From Eubacterium multiforme (GTDB lineage Bacteria > Bacillota > Clostridia > Clostridiales > Clostridiaceae), in NCBI RefSeq assembly GCF_030813415.1, contig NZ_JAUSUF010000002.1:349099-413098 (forward strand): a stretch of 64,000 bases of DNA, read 5' to 3'. Numbering within the stretch: the first letter of the stretch is position 1; each line of letters opens with the position of its first letter. The position numbers and the translations under genes were made by a program. The notes under the pieces were generated by a model that ran no database searches, was not told where the DNA came from, and worked only from the letters and a program-made list of their open reading frames with translations. This document shows, in pieces, positions 54,598 to 63,904 of this stretch.

Positions 54598-55065
54598 TTA
54601 ATTATAACTGTCAAATACTAAATTTTCCAAAGATTCCTTTGGCATATTTTTTTCTGAAAATACTTTTATTCCATTTTTTATAAATAACTCAGCAGTAATT
54701 CCCTGTCCTTTAATCTTATTTCCAGAAAAATTTCCATCATAAACAAATTCACTTCCACAGGATGGACTTCCATCTTTTAAAATTGCAACCTTTGAGTTTA
54801 CAAGCTTTGCAATATTTAAAGCTTCCTTTGCTCCCCTTTCAAAAAAATCAGTAACATTTTCTCCATTTTTATTAATTACCAATTTATTCTCTTCATTTTT
54901 TAAAATTTCTGAAGGAAGCCTAGGAGTTGTCATTCCACCTAATTGTTCTGGACATATTAAAGTAGCTTTTCCACTTTTGAATAAATTTACACATTGTTCA
55001 TTTTTATTGTTTTTCCCATTATATTTACAATTACATCCACAAAGACATGCACTTATTATTATCAT
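54598..55065 (-). CDS. DUF523 family protein
   Basis: 155 residues, cysteine-rich: ISACLCGCNCKYNGK near the N-terminus, CPEQLGGM (about residue 38) and ILKDGSPSCGSEFVYDG (about 96-112). These are the conserved DUF523 blocks, suggesting a metal or Fe-S-type site, but no function is established for the family. It follows the TlpA-like gene by 23 bases, probably in one transcript. Confidence 0.88.
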   Translation of the reverse strand: MIIISACLCGCNCKYNGKNNKNEQCVNLFKSGKATLICPEQLGGMTTPRLPSEILKNEENKLVINKNGENVTDFFERGAKEALNIAKLVNSKVAILKDGSPSCGSEFVYDGNFSGNKIKGQGITAELFIKNGIKVFSEKNMPKESLENLVFDSYN

Positions 55066-55088
55066 AAAAACACTTCTTTCTTCATTTT

Positions 55089-55715
55089 CTATTTAAATTC
55101 ATTGTTTATAAGCATTTCTTTATATGAATTCATTGAATTTTCATTCATAGCTCCCATAATTATTTTCTTAATATAACCTTCTTTATCAATTAAAACAGTT
55201 GTTGGAAGGGCTGTTGCTGTATAATTATAAGATACTTCTGTATTTTTATCTAAAAGTACATGAAAATTATATTTGTTTTCTTTCATAAATTTCTCTACAG
55301 CATCTTTGCTTTCTCCAACATCTATTGTTAAAAGTTTAAAATCTTTATTATTTTTGTTTGCTTTATAAAATTTTTCTAAATCAGGCAATTCACTTTTACA
55401 TGCAGAACACCAAGTAGCCCAAAAGTTTATCATTACATATTTACCTTTATAATCAGATAATGACACCTTTTTATCCTTTAAATCAGTTAAAGTAAATTCA
55501 GGTGCTTTAGGATATTTTTTATCTTTCTCCTCTTTACTTTCTGATTCACTAGTTTTTGATTGTTCATTTTGTTTATTATTATATTCATTATTAGTTTCTA
55601 CCTTTGCATTTCTATCATCATTAAGTTTTTTATTATTCATATTATAAACTTGATAAGCTCCTACACAAGTTAAAACTACAATTAATAAGATTATTATTTT
55701 CTTAATATGTTTCAT
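55089..55715 (-). CDS. TlpA/ResA-type membrane-anchored thiol-disulfide oxidoreductase
   Basis: 208 residues: an N-terminal membrane anchor (about 5-22), a polar linker, then a thioredoxin fold with the redox motif W-C-S-A-C-K (in NFWATWCSACKSELPDLEKF, about 110-115) and the cis-proline region ALPTTVLIDKEG. It works outside the membrane and presumably gets electrons from CcdA encoded directly upstream. The ATG at 55715 behind AGGAGG is preferred to a TTG two codons upstream. Confidence 0.9.
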   Translation of the reverse strand: MKHIKKIIILLIVVLTCVGAYQVYNMNNKKLNDDRNAKVETNNEYNNKQNEQSKTSESESKEEKDKKYPKAPEFTLTDLKDKKVSLSDYKGKYVMINFWATWCSACKSELPDLEKFYKANKNNKDFKLLTIDVGESKDAVEKFMKENKYNFHVLLDKNTEVSYNYTATALPTTVLIDKEGYIKKIIMGAMNENSMNSYKEMLINNEFK

Positions 55716-55726
55716 ATACAAACCTC

Positions 55727-56395
55727 CTAAGTTAATAGTCCAATAACAACTAACAATTTATTAGTTACCATAAGCAATCCAATTATAATCATAAATATAC
55801 CTGATATCTTTTTAATAGGTACCATATACTTATAAATCTTTTTCCTAACAAAATCAAATTTTTCAATTAATATTGCTGTTATTAAAAATGGAACTCCCAT
55901 ACCTAAAGAATAAAATAATAACATAACAATACCTGTAACTACTTCACTTTGAGAAGAAGCATAAAGTAATATACTTCCTAATATAGGCCCTATACAAGGT
56001 GTCCACCCTGCTGCAAAAGCCATTCCCATAACAATTGGTCCAAATTCTTTAATCCTTTTACTAAATCTTTTTTCTCTATATAAAAACTTTATTTTTATTA
56101 TTTCAGCAGTTTGTAATCCAAAAATTATTATTATTATTCCTGCTAAAACTCTAAAAAATTTTATATTTTCTCCAAATAATCTTCCAATTAAAGCACCTGA
56201 TGCTCCCATAATTATAAATATTATAGTAAATCCTAAAATAAACAACAAACTTTGAGATAGGACTTTATTCCTTTTTAAATTTTCATCTTCATCAGCTAAA
56301 ATGCTTACATAAGCTGGAATAAGTGGTAATACACATGGTGATAAAAATGAAACCAACCCACTAAAAAAGGCTATAAAAATAGTAATATCCCTCAT
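55727..56395 (-). CDS. ccdA: CcdA-type transmembrane electron carrier
   Basis: 222 residues with six hydrophobic segments and both conserved cysteines of the family: LSPCVLPLIPAY (about 17-28) and AAGWTPCIGPILG (about 128-140). CcdA moves reducing equivalents from cytoplasmic thioredoxin to extracytoplasmic thioredoxin-like proteins. No cytochrome c genes are nearby, so its client is probably the TlpA-like protein 11 bases downstream. Confidence 0.93.
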   Translation of the reverse strand: MRDITIFIAFFSGLVSFLSPCVLPLIPAYVSILADEDENLKRNKVLSQSLLFILGFTIIFIIMGASGALIGRLFGENIKFFRVLAGIIIIIFGLQTAEIIKIKFLYREKRFSKRIKEFGPIVMGMAFAAGWTPCIGPILGSILLYASSQSEVVTGIVMLLFYSLGMGVPFLITAILIEKFDFVRKKIYKYMVPIKKISGIFMIIIGLLMVTNKLLVVIGLLT

Positions 56396-56420
56396 AATTT
56401 CTCTCCTTTCTTATTTTTAC

Positions 56421-56453
56421 AAAAAACAGCTAAGGATTTTAATCCAAAGCTGT
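56421..56453 (-). terminator. Terminator after the PfkB-family gene
   Basis: ACAGCT / AGCTGT outer stem plus GGATT / AATCC inner stem (one 2-base internal loop); the minus strand continues TTTTTTGTAAAAATAAG. It separates the kinase gene from ccdA. Confidence 0.8.
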
Positions 56454-56460
56454 AAATATA

Positions 56461-57411
56461 TTAATATGTGTTTTCTTCCCAATTTATTTTATTTAAATAT
56501 ACATCTACATATTCATCACTCATTTTTGGATTTATTGTATCCTCATGAGAAATTGTTATTATAGACATTGCTATTGCATATTTTACTGTATCCTTTAATG
56601 ATAAATTATTCATGTATCCAAATCCTACACCTGCAACAAAGGAATCTCCTGCCCCTGTAGTATTTTTAACTTTTACATCTGTAGCCTTTATTTGTCCGCT
56701 TTCTTTTCCATTTGTATAATATATTCCATCAGCATCTAAACTAATAAAAATATTTTCTACTCCTAAAGATAAGAAATAGTCTCCTGCTCTTTCTAAATCT
56801 TCTCTTGTTTCTATTTTAAATCCACAAAGAATTTCTGCTTCATATCTATTTGGTTTTATTGTATGAAAATATTTTATTAAGTGTTTTATTTTTTCGGCTT
56901 TAGCAGCTGATACTGGATCTAATATAAATTTAGTTTGTCCTCTATATTTAGTAAGTATATATTCAAGTATTTCTGCATCATCTGCATCTAATATAGTATA
57001 TTCAGCATTTGAAATTACTTCTTTTTTTGAATCTATAAAATCTGTATCCATTTCATCTAGACTTTCCATATCAACTACTGCTGATACCATATCTCCAGTA
57101 TGATCAAGTATTGCCATATATGTTGGAGTACATCCTCCTTCAAGAATTAATGACTCTTCCATATTGTATCCAATCATCTTTGAATGACATAAAATATTTC
57201 TTCCATTTTCATCATCTCCAATAATTGATATAAACTTAGTGTTTACTCCTACTCTTGCAAGGTTTTCTGAAATATTTCTACAAACTCCACCAAGGGAAAT
57301 TTTAATGTTTCCTGGATTTGAATCCTTTCCCTTATATGTGTTTCTACTAAATCCTAGTATATCAACAATTGATGCTCCTATAACTAGTATGTATGAATCT
57401 TTATTTATCAT
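56461..57411 (-). CDS. PfkB-family carbohydrate kinase (possible pseudouridine kinase)
   Basis: 316 residues of ribokinase fold. N-terminal ILVIGASIVDILGFS and GGVCRNISENLARVG (about 41-55) and the ATP/anion-hole motif NTTGAGDSFVAG (about 249-260, catalytic Asp) are clear. The GG-V-x-R-N-x-A/E-N-L-x-R-L-G pattern is frequent in pseudouridine kinases (PsuK), but no psuG glycosidase is adjacent. Substrate uncertain. A cre-like site lies about 110 bases upstream. Confidence 0.85.
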   Translation of the reverse strand: MINKDSYILVIGASIVDILGFSRNTYKGKDSNPGNIKISLGGVCRNISENLARVGVNTKFISIIGDDENGRNILCHSKMIGYNMEESLILEGGCTPTYMAILDHTGDMVSAVVDMESLDEMDTDFIDSKKEVISNAEYTILDADDAEILEYILTKYRGQTKFILDPVSAAKAEKIKHLIKYFHTIKPNRYEAEILCGFKIETREDLERAGDYFLSLGVENIFISLDADGIYYTNGKESGQIKATDVKVKNTTGAGDSFVAGVGFGYMNNLSLKDTVKYAIAMSIITISHEDTINPKMSDEYVDVYLNKINWEENTY

Positions 57412-57520
57412 ATTATCTCTCCTGTTTCTAGTTTCCGTTATTATAAAAAAACATACAATTATTATAAATTACAAAAAGGAAAAAAGAAAGAATAATTCTT
57501 AACTTTTTTTAAATCATACA

Positions 57521-57535
57521 ATGTAAACGCTTAAA
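57521..57535 (-). promoter_or_regulatory. Possible CcpA cre site upstream of the PfkB-family gene
   Basis: ATGTAAACGCTTAAA fits the cre consensus WTGNAANCGNWNNCW with one mismatch (A for C near the 3' end). It lies between the mutS2 terminator and the kinase gene. One degenerate match in an AT-rich genome could be chance. Confidence 0.35.
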
Positions 57536-57600
57536 ACTTGTCTAATTCTGTATTTTATTTTTAAATTTTTTTACAAAATCTATTAAAAACTTAGATAATA

Positions 57601-57672
57601 AAAAAATGATATGCTCCTTTATAATTACAGTTTTATTATCTAAACTCTCATTATTATAAGGGTAGCATATCA
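57601..57672 (-). terminator. Long hairpin terminator after mutS2
   Basis: TGATATGCT and AGCATATCA arms, extended by TTATAAT / ATTATAA with two mismatches, form a stem of about 19 bp around a 28-base loop. The minus strand continues TTTTTTTATT. It lies about 20 bases past the mutS2 stop. Confidence 0.8.
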
Positions 57673-57691
57673 AACTTATTTTATATTTTAA

Positions 57692-60052
57692 TTATTTTAA
57701 TATTGCAATAGTAACGCCATCTCCACCTTCGCCATAAACTCCAAGTCTATAACTTTTTACATGTGGTTGTCTCTTTAGCATATCATTTATAGCTTTTCTC
57801 AATACACCAGTTCCTTTTCCATGAACAATTGTTACTTCGCCTAAATTGGCTCTATAGGCATCATCTAAATATTTATCAACTCTAAAGCAAGCTTCCTCAG
57901 CATCCATTCCTCTTAAATCAATTCTGCTTTCTATATTACTTAAGTTTAGTTTAACTTCTCTCTTTTTCTTTTCTTTAGTCTTTACCTTTTTATTTTCTAA
58001 TGCTCTTAAATCATCTGCTTTAACACTTATTTTCATAATTCCAGCTTCAACTAAAACTTCACCTTTATTATCTGGAAGAGAAATTATAACTACATTTTGA
58101 TTTAATGATGGAAGATATGCTTCCATTCCAAGTTTTATATTTTTTATTTTTTCTCCCTTTTGTTCCTTTTGGGTATAAATTGATTTTTCTTTACTTTCAA
58201 GACTTTCTTTAAGTTTTCTTCTTTCCTCTTCAAGTCTATTTCTTCCGCCCCCTGAAATACCCATCTTTTCAAGTTCTCTCATAGCTTTTAAGATTTCATC
58301 TGCTTCATCTTTAGCATTTGCTATTATATCCTTAGCTTCTCTTCTTGCATCCATATAAGCTTTATCTCTTGTCTTTTCTAACTTTTTAAGTTTTTCATCA
58401 TATTTTTTCTTTAAATCTATTGCATCTGCTCTTTCTTTCATAGCTTCTCTTGCATCTCTTTTTGCAATTATACTTTTTTCTTGAAGCTCTCTTATTAAAT
58501 CTTCAAATTGAAGATTATCCTCTGCTATAAATTTCTTAGCATCTTTAATTACACCTTCACTAAGACCTAATCTTCTTGATATTTCAAAAGCATTTGATTT
58601 TCCTGGAATTCCAATTAAAAGTCTATATGTTGGTCTTAAAGTTTTTACATCAAACTCAACTGAAGCATTTTCTACATCCTCTGTTCTTAACGCATATCCT
58701 TTAAGTTCACTATAATGTGTTGTTGCAATTACTTTAGTTCCTCTTGATTTTAAATTTTCAATTATTGAAGCAGCTAGTGCAGCTCCCTCTGTTGGGTCTG
58801 TTCCTGCTCCAAGTTCATCAAAAAGAACAAGTGATTCTCTTGTAGCCTTTGACATAATGTCAACAATATTTGTCATATGAGATGAAAAAGTTGATAGTGA
58901 TTGTTCTATACTTTGCTCATCTCCAATATCTGCAAATATTTCATTATAAAAGGCTATAGTTGAACCTTCCATTGCAGGTATTAAAAGTCCACACATCCCC
59001 ATAAGATGTAAAAGCCCTATTGTTTTTAATGTAACTGTTTTACCACCTGTATTAGGTCCTGTAATCATAATTACATTTTTATCTTTTCCTAAATATATAT
59101 CTGAAGATACAACATCTTTAGGTTCTATTAATGGATGTCTTGCTGATATTATATCAAATCTTCCATCTTCACTAACCCTTGGATATATTCCATCTATTTT
59201 TGAAGCATAAGATCCCTTTGCAAATATAAAATCAAGCTCTCCTAATATTTTATTGTTACTTTTACAAATTTCAATATTATTTGAAACCTTCTTTGAAAGG
59301 ACTGTTAATATTCTTTCTATTTCTGCCTTTTCTTTAAGCATAAGCTCTTTAATTTCATTATTTAAATTAACTAAACTCATAGGTTCAATAAAAAGAGTTG
59401 CTCCAGTTGAACTTTGATCATGTACTATACCTGGAACTTGACCTTTATACTCTACCTTTACTGGAAGGACATATCTTTCCCCTCTCATAGTATAAAGAGT
59501 TTCTTGAAGATACTTTGAATAGCTTCTAACTATACCATTTATTCTTTCTCTAACAGATGAATTTTTTTCTTTTAAACTTCTTCTAATACTTCTAAGAGTG
59601 CTTGAAGCTCTATCACTTACTTCATCTTCTGATATAATAGAAATTTCAATTTCATCCTCTAAGCCCTTTAAAGGTTCTAAAATATATGCTAAATCTTCTA
59701 TTCTTTCAAAGGCTATTTCTTCCTCTTCTCTTTCAACATACTTTTTAAATCTTCTTGAACACTTTAACATGTTTCCTATTCTCAAAAGCTGTCCTGGTGA
59801 TAAAACTCCACCTTTAGCTGCCCTTTGAAGCCCTTCACGTACATCATATAATCCTTCAAATGGAGGAGCTCCCTTTGTAACTAACATATCAAGTGCTTCT
59901 TTAGTTTCTTTTAGTGCAATTTCTACTTCATACTTTGTTTCATAAGGAGTTAACTTATCTATTAAAGCTTTTCCCCCTTGTGTTTTTGAGTATTTTTTTA
60001 AATTTTCTTTAATCTTTTGAAATTCTAAAACTCTAAAGGTTCTTTCATTCAT
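57692..60052 (-). CDS. mutS2: MutS2 ATPase/nuclease
   Basis: 786 residues: MutS core without mismatch domain, clamp helices, ATPase with Walker A ITGPNTGGKTVTLKT and Walker B LVLFDELGAGTDPTEGAAL, a long coiled coil (about 515-630), KOW-like region, and C-terminal Smr domain (IDLRGMDAEEACFRVDKYLDD ... IVHGKGTGVLRKAI). In Bacillus, MutS2 splits collided ribosomes and feeds the RqcH pathway; it is also linked to recombination control. It starts 3 bases after the U32 gene stop. Confidence 0.95.
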   Translation of the reverse strand: MNERTFRVLEFQKIKENLKKYSKTQGGKALIDKLTPYETKYEVEIALKETKEALDMLVTKGAPPFEGLYDVREGLQRAAKGGVLSPGQLLRIGNMLKCSRRFKKYVEREEEEIAFERIEDLAYILEPLKGLEDEIEISIISEDEVSDRASSTLRSIRRSLKEKNSSVRERINGIVRSYSKYLQETLYTMRGERYVLPVKVEYKGQVPGIVHDQSSTGATLFIEPMSLVNLNNEIKELMLKEKAEIERILTVLSKKVSNNIEICKSNNKILGELDFIFAKGSYASKIDGIYPRVSEDGRFDIISARHPLIEPKDVVSSDIYLGKDKNVIMITGPNTGGKTVTLKTIGLLHLMGMCGLLIPAMEGSTIAFYNEIFADIGDEQSIEQSLSTFSSHMTNIVDIMSKATRESLVLFDELGAGTDPTEGAALAASIIENLKSRGTKVIATTHYSELKGYALRTEDVENASVEFDVKTLRPTYRLLIGIPGKSNAFEISRRLGLSEGVIKDAKKFIAEDNLQFEDLIRELQEKSIIAKRDAREAMKERADAIDLKKKYDEKLKKLEKTRDKAYMDARREAKDIIANAKDEADEILKAMRELEKMGISGGGRNRLEEERRKLKESLESKEKSIYTQKEQKGEKIKNIKLGMEAYLPSLNQNVVIISLPDNKGEVLVEAGIMKISVKADDLRALENKKVKTKEKKKREVKLNLSNIESRIDLRGMDAEEACFRVDKYLDDAYRANLGEVTIVHGKGTGVLRKAINDMLKRQPHVKSYRLGVYGEGGDGVTIAILK

Positions 60053-60055
60053 TTT

Positions 60056-62398
60056 TTATTCTACACCTCTTCTGTAATGGCCCTTTGTATAATTTTTATT
60101 ATCTATTAAAATTTTTCCATTAAGCTCATTAATAACTTTTCTTACCTTATCTCTTCCTTCATCAGTAAAATCTAATCTTAATGATGAAATACCCATTTCC
60201 TTTAAATCATCAATTTCTTCTATTAAATTTAATGGAAGAGAGTTTAATATGTGACTTCTACAAAAAACATCAGTCATTATACTGAATCTTTCATTTACCC
60301 TATCAATTAATGTAAAACTATCCCTTTCACATGCCTTATTACAATCTTTATCTGTACACTTTTCACCAAAAGTACTTCCTATAGGACAATACTCACTTAC
60401 CATAAGTTCTGTTTTTCCATATATTATTTTAGCTACATTTCCTTTAAATCCTTTTAAAGAAGCCTTCATTTCTTTTCTATTAAGTTCCTCACTAATAGTT
60501 AATATATCCATATCTCCTTTATAGAATTCTAATGTTTCCCTATTAAATATATTTAATTTATAATCACCAATAATATATAGTTCTTTTTTATATTTATTTA
60601 TTATACCTATATTTGAAGTAATTAACCCTTTAATATATGGTTTGCACTTCTCTATAACATTTATAACAGAATTAAATTCTTCTTTTATTATATTAGGTAA
60701 TCTTAATATTAAGTTACATTCTTTGCTATAATCTTTTAAATCCTTTATTCTTATTCCATTTTTATCCCTATTAAATACATCTACAGCAATAAAATCAAAA
60801 TCATTTTTAATCTCTTCAAATTGTTCCTTTAATATTACTTTAGGAAGAATTTCTATATTTTTGCTTTCTCTTTCTGTTTCTTTAAATGGCTTTTCTTTAC
60901 CCTGTCTTATTCTTCTATACTTTGAACATTCCCCTTTAATTATTTTTTCAAATAATTCTCTTCTAAGTTCATTTAATTCTCCAATTCTAATAAATCCATC
61001 ATCAAAGGAAGAAAATTCTATTTCTTTAAATCTATATGGATAATCTCCTGATTTAAATAATGCCTTTTCTATTCTTTCCTTATCTAAAGGTCTATTAGCT
61101 GCTTCTTCAACTAAACTTCCTGAAACTTCATAGTAATTATCTTTAAAAAGAGCTCCTAGTTTAACTTCTTCATTTACATTAAACTTTAAATATCCCTTTA
61201 AAGAAATTTTCCTTTCATAAGGCTTTACTCCCTCACTTAACTCTAAAGTTAGTTTTTTATCAGACATTTTATATAGGAAGTCTCCCTTTTTATAACCTAT
61301 TGGGAATAATTTAACCTTATCTCCTTTATAGGCTTCCTTTACTTCATTTTTATTTTTTATTATTTTACTACAAGTAAATCCGCCATCTAAAACTCTTACT
61401 CCATCACCTAGAGAAATATCTTCATATAATATTATTTCTCCACCATCTATTACCTTTCCAAGTAAAAGTCCTGTGTTTTTTGGAAAATTATAGCTCATCA
61501 TATCTTTTCCAATATTTTTATTTAAATATGCCTTTGAAAAGCCTTCCCTATTAAATAATTGAAGTAGTTCCTTTTTTCCTTCTTTTACATTAAAGTCTTT
61601 ATTGTATACTTCTTTATCTACTGCTTTTCTGTAATTTCTAACTACTCCAGCTACATATTCTGGTCTTTTCATTCTTCCTTCTATTTTAAGTGAATAAGCA
61701 CCACTATCTATTATTTTATTTACATCTTCAATTGTGCACATATCCTTTGGAGAAAGTAAATATCCCTTTTTCTCTTCTCCCTTACTACTTCTTAAAGTAT
61801 ACTCCATTCTACAAGGCTGAGCACACCTTCCTCTATTACCACTTCTTCCACCTATCATAGAACTCATTAAACACTGTCCTGAATAGCATACACAAAGTGC
61901 ACCATGAACAAACATTTCAGTTTCTATATTTAAATCTTTTGATATATATTTAATTTCATCAAAAGATAATTCCCTTGATAATACTATTCTATGAAAGCCT
62001 TTATCTTTAAAATAAATTGCTCCTTCTCCATTATGAATAGTCATTTGAGTTGAGGCATGTAACTCAAAATCATTATATTTTTCTTTAATAACTTTAAAAA
62101 GTCCAAGATCCTGTATTATAAGAGCATCTACTCCAATTTCATAAAGATACCCTGCATATTTTAATGCTTTAGGTAATTCCTCTTCCTTTAAAAGTGTATT
62201 CATAGTAACATAAACTGATACTCCATAACTATGAGCATAGTCTACTGCTTTTTTCATATTTTCATTATTAAAGTTTGAAGCATAAGCTCTTGCTGAAAAC
62301 TTATCTCCTCCTAAATATATAGCATCTGCTCCATTATTTATTGCTGCATAAAGACTTTCCATACTTCCAGCTGGAGCTAGAATCTCTATTTTTTTCAT
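60056..62398 (-). CDS. U32-family protein with DUF3656 (RlhA-like)
   Basis: 780 residues. The N-terminal U32 domain includes EILAPAGSMESLYAAINNGADAIYLGG and the cysteine cluster CVCYSGQCLMSS...RCAQPCR (about 169-196) that holds an Fe-S centre in tRNA/rRNA hydroxylating U32 enzymes. A middle DUF3656 domain and a second U32-like C-terminal half (CPIGSTFGEKCTDKDC) follow. This architecture resembles E. coli RlhA (23S rRNA C2501 hydroxylation), not a protease. The target here is inferred only. Confidence 0.85.
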   Translation of the reverse strand: MKKIEILAPAGSMESLYAAINNGADAIYLGGDKFSARAYASNFNNENMKKAVDYAHSYGVSVYVTMNTLLKEEELPKALKYAGYLYEIGVDALIIQDLGLFKVIKEKYNDFELHASTQMTIHNGEGAIYFKDKGFHRIVLSRELSFDEIKYISKDLNIETEMFVHGALCVCYSGQCLMSSMIGGRSGNRGRCAQPCRMEYTLRSSKGEEKKGYLLSPKDMCTIEDVNKIIDSGAYSLKIEGRMKRPEYVAGVVRNYRKAVDKEVYNKDFNVKEGKKELLQLFNREGFSKAYLNKNIGKDMMSYNFPKNTGLLLGKVIDGGEIILYEDISLGDGVRVLDGGFTCSKIIKNKNEVKEAYKGDKVKLFPIGYKKGDFLYKMSDKKLTLELSEGVKPYERKISLKGYLKFNVNEEVKLGALFKDNYYEVSGSLVEEAANRPLDKERIEKALFKSGDYPYRFKEIEFSSFDDGFIRIGELNELRRELFEKIIKGECSKYRRIRQGKEKPFKETERESKNIEILPKVILKEQFEEIKNDFDFIAVDVFNRDKNGIRIKDLKDYSKECNLILRLPNIIKEEFNSVINVIEKCKPYIKGLITSNIGIINKYKKELYIIGDYKLNIFNRETLEFYKGDMDILTISEELNRKEMKASLKGFKGNVAKIIYGKTELMVSEYCPIGSTFGEKCTDKDCNKACERDSFTLIDRVNERFSIMTDVFCRSHILNSLPLNLIEEIDDLKEMGISSLRLDFTDEGRDKVRKVINELNGKILIDNKNYTKGHYRRGVE

Positions 62399-62478
62399 TT
62401 ACATCTCTCCTATAAGTTAACCAAAACTATTCTTTTGTCATATCCTTTTAGTTTACCCCATTACTTATTAAAAATAAA

Positions 62479-62508
62479 GCACTGAGCAAAATTAAAATTA
62501 CTCAGTAC
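62479..62508 (-). terminator. Terminator after the ZapA-domain gene
   Basis: GCACTGAG (62480-62487) and CTCAGTAC (62501-62508) pair with one mismatch, extended by A/T pairs inside; the minus strand continues TTTATTTTTAAT. Confidence 0.7.
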
Positions 62509-62514
62509 TAAGGT

Positions 62515-63792
62515 TTATTTTCTCTTTAAAGGAGCTGGTTCATTTTTCATTTTAGCTTTTGCAAGTTCAATTTGAGTATCTAAAAGTTTCTTTTCTAAAT
62601 CAAGAACTTTATACTTGTTACTTTTAGACTCTACTCTTGTATTCTTTCCAGCCTCTATTAATGTACTTCTATCCTTCTCAAGTTTCACTACATTTTCTTG
62701 TAATTCTTTAACTTTATTTTTTTCACTATCTATTATACTTCTTAATTCTTCAATTTCTTTATTAAGAGATTCTATTTTACTTTCCTTTTCTTCCTTTATA
62801 TTTTCTAAACTATTTATTTCTTTTTCCTTTTGAATTTTTTCTTCCTTCATTAAATATTGTAACTTTTCATAATCTGATTGTAATTTATTTAAACTTTTAT
62901 TACTTTCATCTAAATTATTTTTAGCATTTTCATAATTAACTTCATATTCCTTTAATGTGTACTCATCTTTTTTCAACTTATCTTTAAGTTCTTTATTTTT
63001 ATTCCTAAGATTGTCCATTTCAACTTCAAGGGAATTCTTTTTATTTTTAAAGTTTTCTATAGTATTTAAAATTTCTTCCTTCTCCTTTTTGCCTTCTTCT
63101 ATTTCTTTAGCTAACACCTTATTTTTAAATAGATTATTTTCTGCTTCTTTTTTGCTATTAATATTTTTTTCTTGAAGTTCTCTTATTTCTTTTTGAAGTA
63201 TTCTTTCCTTTTCTTCCTTTTCAATTAAGGCACTCTTTAAATTACCTTTAACTTCTTCATTTGTCTTAATTAATGAGGCTTTCTCATTTTTAATCTTATT
63301 ATTTTCTTCTTTTAACCTTTGAATTTCCTTTTCTTTTGATTTTATTTCATTTAAAGATTTATTTAGATTATTTTCTAATTCTTTTTTATTATTCTTAATT
63401 TCCTTAACTTCCATTAATAAAGATTCTCTATCATTTTTTAATCCATTAATAGTATTATCTCTTCCATTTTTCAAGTTATCATTTTCTTCTTTAATTTTTT
63501 GCAAATCACTTTTAAGTTCTTCAATAGTTTTAAAGAGAGTTGTCTTTTCTTTTTCTATATTAGTTTTTAAACTTACAAGATTCTTTATTTCATTATCTGA
63601 CTTATATAATTCATCTGTAATATTTACAGCCGCTAAAACTGATGCCTGTGAAATACTAAGCAGTGGATTTTTACCTAATATTTCTTTTATTCTCTCATCT
63701 ACATATGAAGCAATATCTCTTAAATAATCTTCACTTTCTTTTCCTTTTAAATTGTAGTCTACCCCATTTATATTAACTGTAATTTTTACCAT
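62515..63792 (-). CDS. ZapA-domain protein with a very long coiled coil
   Basis: 425 residues. Residues about 1-75 (KITVNINGVDYNLKGKESEDYLRDIASYVDERIKEIL ... SISQASVLAAVNITDEL) form a ZapA domain, the FtsZ-associated protein fold. From about 75 to 405 it is an almost uninterrupted, highly charged Glu/Lys/Asn coiled coil, ending with a basic tail (KNEPAPLKRK). Typical ZapA is about 90-110 residues, so the extension is the notable feature. A good promoter lies upstream. Confidence 0.85.
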   Translation of the reverse strand: MVKITVNINGVDYNLKGKESEDYLRDIASYVDERIKEILGKNPLLSISQASVLAAVNITDELYKSDNEIKNLVSLKTNIEKEKTTLFKTIEELKSDLQKIKEENDNLKNGRDNTINGLKNDRESLLMEVKEIKNNKKELENNLNKSLNEIKSKEKEIQRLKEENNKIKNEKASLIKTNEEVKGNLKSALIEKEEKERILQKEIRELQEKNINSKKEAENNLFKNKVLAKEIEEGKKEKEEILNTIENFKNKKNSLEVEMDNLRNKNKELKDKLKKDEYTLKEYEVNYENAKNNLDESNKSLNKLQSDYEKLQYLMKEEKIQKEKEINSLENIKEEKESKIESLNKEIEELRSIIDSEKNKVKELQENVVKLEKDRSTLIEAGKNTRVESKSNKYKVLDLEKKLLDTQIELAKAKMKNEPAPLKRK

Positions 63793-63834
63793 ACTACTCC
63801 ACCTCTTAAAATTTAATAATTCATCTTAATACTA

Positions 63835-63863
63835 ATTATATTGGATATTTAATAAATTCACAA
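63835..63863 (-). promoter_or_regulatory. Sigma-A promoter for the ZapA-domain gene
   Basis: On the minus strand TTGTGA (63858-63863), a 17-base spacer and a perfect TATAAT (63835-63840), about 43 bases before the ATG. Confidence 0.65.
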
Positions 63864-63904
63864 TTATGTAAAGTAAAAAGGTTATTAAAATTTAATAAAT
63901 TTCT

